From contig JAUYGE010000041.1 in the NCBI GenBank assembly GCA_030690705.1, positions 1 through 6,020 on the forward strand: a stretch of 6,020 bases of DNA, in the 5' to 3' direction. The translations under genes and the position numbers were made by a program. Of this stretch, positions 1-4,253 are shown one piece after another. How positions within the stretch are numbered: the first letter of the stretch is position 1; each line of letters opens with the position of its first letter. Origin of the DNA: Dehalococcoidia bacterium (lineage in GTDB: Bacteria > Chloroflexota > Dehalococcoidia > JAENJB01). The notes under the pieces were generated by a model. It worked only from the letters and a program-made list of their open reading frames with translations. It was not told where the DNA came from and ran no database searches.

Positions 1-1045
1 TGCCCCGGCCCGCGCCCTGGGCGCGCGAGACATCGAGAGCGGTGAGTGCCGCTTCGATGTCCTCCTCCTCGATGGCATGCAGGGCGACCTGGAAGCCAGC
101 GCGGTTTGCCTGGAGCACCTGGCGGGTTAGCTCCTCCTGGGTAGGATTGAGCCGGCCGGTGGTCCGGTCGACCACAATCTTTACCGCGCCCAAGCGCAGG
201 TGCTGGTCCCCGCTACGGAAGGCCAGTCCGGAGGCGGTGAACTGATCCAGGGCTTCGAAGCCGGGCATCATGGAAATTCTGCTTCGAATGTCGCCGCGTT
301 CCTTCAGCCTCTGGAAAGCTTGCCATTGGGAGATGTCATTGGTTACCGACGCATCCTGAAATGTGGTGATGCCTCGGGAAAGATTAAGGTGGTTGGCGAG
401 CCTCACGCCCCGGTGCAACTCCTCTTCGGCGAGCGGCGGTATGATAGATTCGAGTAGCCCGTTCATCTGGAAGAGCAGTCCTGTCGGTTCCCCCGAGCCA
501 ATCTCGCGGTCAATGAGTCCTCCTGGAGGGTCTTCAGTCTCGGAGCCAATGCTGGCCATGGAGAGGGCCAGGGTGTTCAGCACGCAGGCGCGGCCGGTGC
601 GGTGGAGCAGCCTCACCGGGTGGGTGGTGGTAGCTTTGTCGAGGTCCTGGCGCGCAGGGTGGCGTTTCTCTGTCAGGCGGGACTCGTCGTAGCCAACGGC
701 GGTGATCCAGTTGCCCGGTTGTGTGCGGGCGGCGGACGCCTTGATGGTCTCTACGATTCCGCTGATGCTGTGCACGGAAGCGGGGCTGGAGTCGATGCTG
801 AGCAGCCTCCGCACCAGGGAGAAGAAATGGCAGTGGGCGTCATTGAAACCCGGGACGATGGTCCTGCCCTGGCAGTCGATGACGCGACTGCTGGGGCCGC
901 AGAAGGTGGAGACGTCGTCCGGCGCTCCCAGCCCGAGGACCCTTCCGTCTTTGACAGCTACCAGGGCTGCCCTCGGCTTTCCGCGGTCCATCGTGAGCAC
1001 GTTGGCATTGCAGAGGACCAGGTCTGCATCGGAACTGGGAGCCAT
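1..1045 (-). CDS. YtcJ-like metal-dependent amidohydrolase (3' end cut by window edge)
   Basis: A continuous leftward reading frame of 348 codons starts at ATG 1045-1043 and leaves the window still open. The N-terminus has the small beta-sandwich typical of amidohydrolases (about residues 8-60). It is followed by VPGFNDAHCHF, whose H71 and H73 form the HxH metal motif at the start of the TIM barrel. GYDE at 118-121 and a later HAIEEEDIEAAL segment fit the YtcJ/AmdH branch, which hydrolyses C-N bonds in amides, N-acyl compounds or cyclic ureides. The true substrate is unknown. Two differences from the usual YtcJ pattern are visible: HAIGD is replaced by HAIEE, and the usual His before the 'N-AL' motif is Arg (TGRACVLNTLAL). 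The distal metal ligands lie outside the window. The start has no good Shine-Dalgarno sequence and lies six bases after the upstream stop, so translation is probably coupled to the neighbouring binding-protein gene. The family call is firm; the substrate is open. Confidence 0.9.
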   Translation of the reverse strand, partial: MAPSSDADLVLCNANVLTMDRGKPRAALVAVKDGRVLGLGAPDDVSTFCGPSSRVIDCQGRTIVPGFNDAHCHFFSLVRRLLSIDSSPASVHSISGIVETIKASAARTQPGNWITAVGYDESRLTEKRHPARQDLDKATTTHPVRLLHRTGRACVLNTLALSMASIGSETEDPPGGLIDREIGSGEPTGLLFQMNGLLESIIPPLAEEELHRGVRLANHLNLSRGITTFQDASVTNDISQWQAFQRLKERGDIRSRISMMPGFEALDQFTASGLAFRSGDQHLRLGAVKIVVDRTTGRLNPTQEELTRQVLQANRAGFQVALHAIEEEDIEAALTALDVSRAQGAGRG

Positions 1046-1051
1046 CGGTTT

Positions 1052-1990
1052 CTACGCGCGGTAGAGCTTGTCGAAGAAACCTTCCTCGTCCAACTCCCGT
1101 GTGTAGTGGAGGTCCCACATCGACAAGGGATTCAGGCTCTTGACCTCGGGATGCAGAATGAGCGCGGCCTGGTAGACGTTCTGAATGGCTTGTGTGGTGG
1201 GGTAAAGCTTCTTCTCCATAAGTTCTACGATATCGTTGTAGAGGTGCTCTATGAGTTCATCGTCGTCGAGTTGGAGCCTGGTGCTCTTGCCCAGCCTGGC
1301 TTTCATGATGCGGAAAGCTTCCTTCTTGTCCGTCCTGAACCGGTGGATACCGGCGGAGAGGGTCTGGACCACTCGCTTTACAAGGTCGCCGTTTTCTCTG
1401 GCGAAGGGCGACATGGTGCAGACAGTCATGCCGCAGACCATGGGCACGGCCGGCGTCTCCAGGACCCTCAGCCCCATCCTGCGGGCGCGGAGGTCAAAAG
1501 GGGAGCTCAGCAGCGCGGCGTCAATCTTCTTGTCATAGATGGCTTGAAGCTCGGCCATATCGTTGCCTTCGATGGGAACGACCTCGACGTCCTTTGCCAG
1601 GTCGAGTCCGGCCTGCATGGCACAGAGCCTCTTGGTGAGAGATGGATGGCTGTCGCGGGCGGGTCCAAAAGTTATCCGCTTGCCCTTCATGTCCTTGAGC
1701 GAGTTGATGCTAGGCTGCCAGGTCACCAGCCTGTCGAGTGACCAGTTGGTTGCCTGGGCCATGTAGATGAGGGGGACTCCCTTCACCCGGTCGGACATGG
1801 GGACGATGTGGTTGCCGATGATGAACTGAATCTCGCCCCGCAAGAGGAGGTCCTCCGCTATTTCGGACGTCTGCGCCAGTGTCAACTCTGCCTCCAGTCC
1901 GAACTGCTGGTAGAGTTTGTGCTCCTGGATAATCGAGATCACGGGTAGCTGGTAGCCGCTGGGACGGTAGGCGAGTTTGGCCTTAAGCAT
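1052..1990 (-). CDS. NMT1/SsuA-type solute-binding-like protein without signal peptide
   Basis: This 312-residue protein has the periplasmic-binding-protein type II pattern of the NMT1/THI5/SsuA group. An N-terminal lobe (a polar 'LAYRPSGYQLP' opening, then GEIQFIIGNH) is followed by the hinge-region SLKDMKGKRITFG near residue 100. A second lobe contains GLDLAKDVEVVPI, IDAALLSSP and a helical C-terminus. Relatives bind sulfonates, nitrate, pyrimidines or aromatic acids and pass them to an ABC importer. Here no signal peptide, lipobox or membrane segment precedes the domain, so it should be cytoplasmic unless the start is wrong. The ATG is well supported by AGGAG at 2000-1996, five bases upstream. 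No permease or ATPase lies in the window. It is the first gene of a two-gene leftward unit with the amidohydrolase, suggesting that both act on the same compound (inference). The CCCFC motif of THI5 pyrimidine synthases is absent. The ligand cannot be assigned. Confidence 0.85.
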   Translation of the reverse strand: MLKAKLAYRPSGYQLPVISIIQEHKLYQQFGLEAELTLAQTSEIAEDLLLRGEIQFIIGNHIVPMSDRVKGVPLIYMAQATNWSLDRLVTWQPSINSLKDMKGKRITFGPARDSHPSLTKRLCAMQAGLDLAKDVEVVPIEGNDMAELQAIYDKKIDAALLSSPFDLRARRMGLRVLETPAVPMVCGMTVCTMSPFARENGDLVKRVVQTLSAGIHRFRTDKKEAFRIMKARLGKSTRLQLDDDELIEHLYNDIVELMEKKLYPTTQAIQNVYQAALILHPEVKSLNPLSMWDLHYTRELDEEGFFDKLYRA

Positions 1991-2039
1991 CGTTGCTCCT
2001 CTCCCTTTTTGTAGCGCTTCATCTTAAATGTGGTACGCT

Positions 2040-2068
2040 TTTATAGCACAAAGGCACCAGCAATACAA
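2040..2068 (-). promoter_or_regulatory. Probable sigma70-type promoter for the leftward unit
   Basis: On the minus strand TATAAA (2045-2040) is preceded by TGC, giving an extended -10 element. Seventeen bases further upstream is TTGTAT (2068-2063), a weak -35 matching TTG of the consensus. Transcription would begin near 2033 and leave a leader of about 40 bases with the GGGAGAGGAG ribosome site just before the binding-protein ATG. The position and orientation fit, but this is pattern matching only. Confidence 0.5.
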
Positions 2069-2120
2069 TGGGAGATTGTGTTCCGATCTCTCATTCCTGC
2101 TATGTTCTTGATGCTTTCTG

Positions 2121-2129
2121 TGTTATAAT
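2121..2129 (+). promoter_or_regulatory. Extended -10 promoter for rpsF-ssb-rpsR
   Basis: TGTTATAAT is a perfect TATAAT -10 box (2124-2129) with the TG of an extended -10 element at 2121-2122. No good -35 exists at 16-18 bases; TATGTT at 2101-2106 is the only candidate at the right distance. An extended -10 can compensate for this. Transcription would start near 2136, giving a leader of about 57 bases before the S6 start. Confidence 0.6.
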
Positions 2130-2180
2130 GGGCGGCGCTTTTGACCCGGCACGATATTGACTGAGGCAAGGTTGCTTACT

Positions 2181-2195
2181 GGAGGTACTTTGTTG
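2181..2195 (+). promoter_or_regulatory. Shine-Dalgarno and TTG start that fix the rpsF N-terminus
   Basis: GGAGG at 2181-2185 lies seven bases before TTG 2193-2195. Starting there gives MRDYELVLIV, the normal beginning of S6. The adjacent TTG at 2190 is only four bases from GGAGG. TTG 2157 would put this ribosome site inside the gene and add 12 residues that S6 proteins lack. Confidence 0.75.
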
Positions 2196-2474
2196 CGCGA
2201 CTATGAGTTGGTCCTGATAGTAAAGCCTGAGGTGCAGGAAGAGGGCGTGAAGGTTATTCTCGACAAGGTCGGCCAGACGCTGGCAGCCCGTGGGGGCAGC
2301 ATAGACGAGACAACCCCGTGGGGCAAGCGAAGGCTGGCCTACCCCGTGAAACACTATCGGGAGGGAAACTATGTCTTGTTGAAATGTAAGCTGTCCCCGG
2401 ACTCGGTCGGCGACATTGAGACAAGCCTCAAACTTTCTGAGGACGTGTTGCGCCACATGCTATCGAGGGCTTGA
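2193..2474 (+). CDS. rpsF: 30S ribosomal protein S6
   Basis: The product is 93 residues, normal for bacterial S6, which binds 16S rRNA in the platform of the small subunit as a heterodimer with S18. It begins RDYELVLIVKPE (beta strand 1). The hallmark WGKRRLAYPVKHYREGNYV strand-turn-strand lies near residues 44-62, and the C-terminal helix is followed by a final strand and the end LSEDVLRHMLSRA. The start is TTG at 2193, chosen from the Shine-Dalgarno position and family N-terminus. It is the first gene of the rpsF-ssb-rpsR cluster, 48 bases before ssb, with S18, its structural partner, two genes downstream. S6:S18 represses its own operon through an RNA leader in several phyla, but I could not confidently find that leader fold here. 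Confidence 0.95.
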   Translation: MRDYELVLIVKPEVQEEGVKVILDKVGQTLAARGGSIDETTPWGKRRLAYPVKHYREGNYVLLKCKLSPDSVGDIETSLKLSEDVLRHMLSRA

Positions 2475-2522
2475 GGGAGATTATCGTCTCTCCTCTGCAG
2501 GGGGGAAAGGAGTTTCAGGTCA

Positions 2523-2918
2523 ATGGCTTACCTTAACAGAGTGATGATTATCGGGAATGTGGGGACGGACCCTGAAATGCGTTTTACTCCCAACGGCAAT
2601 CCAGTGACCTCCTTTAGTGTGGCTACTAACCGCACTTATAATACGCCAGAAGGAGGGAAGAAAGAGGAGACGGAGTGGTTTTCTGTGGTGGCTTGGAACA
2701 AGCTGGCGGAGAACTGCAACCAGTTTCTGGGAAAGGGGAGGCTGGTCTATGTGGAGGGCAGGCTGCGCACTCGCAGCTGGGAAGGTCAGGATGGCCAGAA
2801 ACACTACAGGACCGAGGTCATAGCCAGTCAGGTGCTGTTTCTTGATAGAGAGGTGGCTTTGCGGACTCCTTCTGAGGCGACGCCGGAGGAGGGCCAGCCG
2901 GAAGAGGTAATCCCCTAG
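2523..2918 (+). CDS. ssb: Single-stranded DNA-binding protein
   Basis: The 131-residue protein is a bacterial SSB that coats single-stranded DNA during replication, repair and recombination, normally as a homotetramer. The OB fold spans about residues 1-108: LNRVMIIGNVGTDPEMRFTPNG, then FSVATNR, EWFSVVAWNKLAE with W52, F53 and W58 as likely base-stacking residues, and GRLVYVEGRLRTRSW. The tail after the OB fold is only about 20 residues and acidic, ending EEGQPEEVIP. The usual tip is DDDIPF, so the terminal Phe that docks partner proteins is missing. The linker is also much shorter than the long Gly/Gln-rich linker of E. coli SSB. GGAG at 2509-2512 precedes the ATG by 10 bases. Its place between rpsF and rpsR is a very common bacterial arrangement. 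Confidence 0.96.
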   Translation: MAYLNRVMIIGNVGTDPEMRFTPNGNPVTSFSVATNRTYNTPEGGKKEETEWFSVVAWNKLAENCNQFLGKGRLVYVEGRLRTRSWEGQDGQKHYRTEVIASQVLFLDREVALRTPSEATPEEGQPEEVIP

Positions 2919-2949
2919 CGCGGATGATTTGGGATCTAATCCCCGCTAG
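2915..2949 (+). promoter_or_regulatory. Two-part RNA hairpin between ssb and rpsR
   Basis: CTAGCG (2915-2920, including the ssb TAG) pairs perfectly with CGCTAG (2944-2949). Inside it GGGAT (2931-2935) pairs with ATCCC (2939-2943) over a three-base loop, leaving a 10-base bulge on the 5' side only (2921-2930). TAATCCCC also occurs twice, at 2908-2915 and 2937-2944. No U-tract follows, so it is not an intrinsic terminator. It ends 10 bases before the rpsR ribosome site, where it could affect S18 translation or mRNA decay (inference). Confidence 0.45.
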
Positions 2950-2966
2950 TTAGTGAGAAGGAGAAA

Positions 2967-3374
2967 ATGCCTAGACTTGTAAAGCCCTACAAAAAGAGAG
3001 AAGGGACTGGGAGGTCAAGTAGTGGGAGGCCGGGTACTGGAAGGCCGGGTGGTGGAAGGTACGTGCGGAAGAAGCGTCCTTGTCCGTTCTGTGTTGAAAA
3101 AGGCAAAGTGATAAGCTATAGGGATGTTGCCGGTTTGCGGCGTTTCATGTCGGAGCAGGGCAAGATCGAACCCCGCCGCCGCACCAGCGCCTGTGCCAGA
3201 CATCAGCGTGTCATTGCCGCAGCCATAAAGAAGGGACGTTCTCTGGCCTTGCTGCCTTACACGGGGACTCATCTCCGCGTATTCGGAACTGCTGAGTTCG
3301 CCCCCGCACCGGAGCGGCCAGCGCCGGCGCCTCCGGTCCTGCCACAGACCCAGCCGCAGCAAGCATCCTCCTGA
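2967..3374 (+). CDS. rpsR: 30S ribosomal protein S18 with N- and C-terminal extensions
   Basis: S18 binds the 30S platform together with S6. The conserved core spans about residues 33-103: KKRPCPFC, ISYRDVAGLRRFMSEQGKIEPRRRTSACARHQR and the basic IKKGRSLALLPYT end. C39, C42, C76 and H79 form a CxxC...CxxH set, so this is the zinc-ribbon form of S18. At 135 residues it is clearly longer than the usual 70-90. The N-terminus adds about 30 residues of Gly/Arg/Ser/Pro-rich repeats. The C-terminus adds about 28 Pro/Ala/Gln-rich residues (from about 108), both probably disordered. The start ATG has AAGGAG at 2958-2963, only three bases upstream, a tight spacing. It is the last gene of the cluster; no rplI (L9) follows. 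Confidence 0.95.
   Translation: MPRLVKPYKKREGTGRSSSGRPGTGRPGGGRYVRKKRPCPFCVEKGKVISYRDVAGLRRFMSEQGKIEPRRRTSACARHQRVIAAAIKKGRSLALLPYTGTHLRVFGTAEFAPAPERPAPAPPVLPQTQPQQASS
3008..3060 (+). repeat. 15-bp tandem repeat inside rpsR
   Basis: Three 15-base units run head to tail at 3008-3022, 3023-3037 and 3038-3052, followed by the first eight bases of a fourth. Each starts TGGGAGG or TGGAAGG. Units two and three share the GGCCGGGT core; the first has diverged. They encode five-residue GR-rich units (GRSSS, GRPGT, GRPGG) in the N-terminal tail of S18. The repeat length is a multiple of three, so copy-number change would keep the frame. Confidence 0.75.
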
Positions 3375-3423
3375 GCCTATGTGAAGTCCCACGTTGCGAG
3401 AGGGTTGACGGGAAACAGCCAGA

Positions 3424-3453
3424 TTGACGCTCTTGGAGGGCGTTAAGTATAAT
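3424..3453 (+). promoter_or_regulatory. Strong sigma70-type promoter for rpmH-rnpA-yidD
   Basis: TTGACG (3424-3429, five of six to the -35 consensus) and a perfect TATAAT (3448-3453) are 18 bases apart. Transcription would start near 3460, leaving a leader of only about 23 bases that contains the rpmH ribosome site. This is the best promoter in the window and fits a highly expressed ribosomal protein gene. A second TTGACG at 3405-3410 has no -10 partner. Confidence 0.8.
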
Positions 3454-3469
3454 CGGCGATAATTCTAGC

Positions 3470-3485
3470 AAGGAGCACTCAACTG
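3470..3485 (+). promoter_or_regulatory. Shine-Dalgarno and CTG start of rpmH
   Basis: AAGGAG at 3470-3475 is followed by a seven-base spacer and CTG at 3483-3485. The next codons give PKRTYQPK, the invariant L34 beginning after Met. Upstream in the same frame there is no ATG, GTG or TTG before a TAA at 3450, so CTG is the best-placed start. Confidence 0.8.
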
Positions 3486-3620
3486 CCGAAGAGAACTTAT
3501 CAACCGAAAGTCCTTCACCGCCAGCGGATTCATGGTTTTCGTGCGCGAATGAGCACGCGGGGCGGCATTAGGGTCTTGAAAGCCAGGCGTAACAAGGGCC
3601 GGCACAAACTTGCGGTCTAG
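3483..3620 (+). CDS. rpmH: 50S ribosomal protein L34 (CTG start)
   Basis: The product has 45 residues, the normal size of bacterial L34, a small basic protein of the large ribosomal subunit. It reads (M)[42 protein letters not shown], matching the family along its whole length: KRTYQP, HGFRARM, GR-type turn, LKARRxKGRxxL. The start is CTG, initiated as Met, because no standard start codon is available and the ribosome site is ideally spaced. A gene finder restricted to ATG/GTG/TTG would miss it. It is the first gene after the 3424-3453 promoter and lies just upstream of rnpA, the classic rpmH-rnpA pair. dnaA, a frequent neighbour, is not on the other side here; rpsR is. Confidence 0.93.
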   Translation: MPKRTYQPKVLHRQRIHGFRARMSTRGGIRVLKARRNKGRHKLAV

Positions 3621-3623
3621 CCG

Positions 3624-4019
3624 TTGACTGATGGCGATTCGCTCTCTCTCCCGGCGAGGGTGTCAGATGGTGGGAAGGGCCGTTGTGTTTTCTTGTCCTT
3701 GACTAGAAGGGCTGACTTCGCCAGAGTCTACCGCGAGGGTAGGTCGTGGGCTAACAGCTTGCTGGTACTGAGAGCGCTGCATAATGGCCTGCCCTGTAAT
3801 CGCTACGGGCTGGTGGTAAGCAAGAGTGTTGGTGGGGCGGTGGTGCGCAACCTTTTGAAACGTCGGCTGCGAGAGTCCCTGCGGGTGATGTCTCTGCGCC
3901 AGGGATGGGATGTCGTCTGTATCGCCCGGTCAGGGTCAGCCTCGGCCAATTATCCACGGTTGAAGCAGGCTCTGGACGAATTGCTGGGAAGAGCCCGTTT
4001 TCTGGAGCGAAGACTGTGA
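3624..4019 (+). CDS. rnpA: Ribonuclease P protein component
   Basis: RnpA is the basic protein that helps the RNase P RNA bind precursor tRNAs and trim their 5' leaders. The family pattern is clear: [22 protein letters not shown] near residues 26-47, [17 protein letters not shown] at 60-76, and the signature [11 protein letters not shown] at 75-85 (usual RNR-x-KR-x-x-RE; the second Arg is Leu here). The C-terminus ends in the expected helix. The start is uncertain. TTG 3624 lies three bases after the rpmH stop and gives 131 residues, but it has no Shine-Dalgarno sequence. GTG 3660 (119 residues), TTG 3693 and TTG 3699 are alternatives, and the family domain begins only near residue 26. Translation is probably coupled to rpmH. 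The last four bases overlap yidD. Confidence 0.9.
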   Translation: MTDGDSLSLPARVSDGGKGRCVFLSLTRRADFARVYREGRSWANSLLVLRALHNGLPCNRYGLVVSKSVGGAVVRNLLKRRLRESLRVMSLRQGWDVVCIARSGSASANYPRLKQALDELLGRARFLERRL

Positions 4020-4225
4020 AGGAACTGGCCCTGGGATTGATCAGGGTTTATCAGAACACGATTTCAAGAACTACGCCTTCTTCATGCCGCTACCTGCCCT
4101 CGTGTTCGCAATACGGCTACGAAGCCATCAAAAAGTTCGGCCTATTGAGGGGCGGGGTGCTGACGGTCAGGAGGCTGTGTCGGTGCCATCCGCTTTCCGG
4201 CGGTGGCTACGACCCGGTGCCCTAG
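4016..4225 (+). CDS. yidD: Membrane protein insertion efficiency factor YidD
   Basis: This 69-residue protein matches YidD/Haemolytic family proteins throughout. It has [21 protein letters not shown], then [14 protein letters not shown], then [18 protein letters not shown]. The three family cysteines are C24, C30 and C57; C55 is extra. YidD is a small membrane-associated protein with an amphipathic N-terminal helix that assists YidC-dependent insertion of inner-membrane proteins. The start is GTG 4016, within a GTGA overlap with the rnpA stop. GGAG at 4004-4007 lies eight bases upstream, and the product begins [12 protein letters not shown] as expected. A longer in-frame start at 3905 lies inside rnpA and is not needed. 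The overlap implies coupled translation with rnpA. In many bacteria yidC follows directly; here a lipoprotein gene intervenes. Confidence 0.95.
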   Translation: MKELALGLIRVYQNTISRTTPSSCRYLPSCSQYGYEAIKKFGLLRGGVLTVRRLCRCHPLSGGGYDPVP

Positions 4226-4253
4226 TGGGCAGCTCTGGAGGCAGACAAGCTAG

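Larger units (their letters stand above)
1991..2192. other. Divergent intergenic region between the catabolic unit and rpsF
   Basis: These 202 bases separate the leftward binding-protein gene from rightward rpsF. They hold two outward-facing promoters whose -10 boxes lie about 80 bases apart, and the ribosome-binding sites of both flanking genes. I see no small gene, terminator or clear operator palindrome. A rightward reading frame open from TTG 2157 only extends S6 and is not needed. Confidence 0.6.

Noticed and set aside
602..1741. Long rightward open frame of 379 codons over the amidohydrolase and binding-protein genes
   Set aside because: It is a shadow on the opposite strand. Its sequence resembles no family, while the leftward frames show clear motifs and a proper ribosome site.
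1052..1990. THI5-like pyrimidine (HMP) synthase
   Set aside because: The CCCFC iron-binding motif that marks THI5 enzymes is absent; the few cysteines are scattered.
2130..2192. S6:S18-binding RNA leader before rpsF
   Set aside because: The leader contains a CCG and some short complementary pieces, but I could not build the expected bulged hairpin; the GCAA/TTGC pair at 2167-2175 leaves too small a loop.
3375..3423. Intrinsic terminator after rpsR
   Set aside because: I found no GC-rich hairpin followed by a T-run; ACGC/GCGT pairing near 3427-3444 is only four bases and overlaps the rpmH promoter.
3627..3700. Frameshift near the start of rnpA, because an ATG in another frame (3630) has a short open frame
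   Set aside because: That frame stops before the RnpA domain and encodes nothing recognisable; the main frame is open from 3624 to 4019.
3950..3958. TTATCCACG, one mismatch from the DnaA box, near rpmH/rnpA where oriC sometimes lies
   Set aside because: It is a single site inside the rnpA coding region, with no cluster of boxes, AT-rich unwinding region or dnaA gene; chance is the better explanation.
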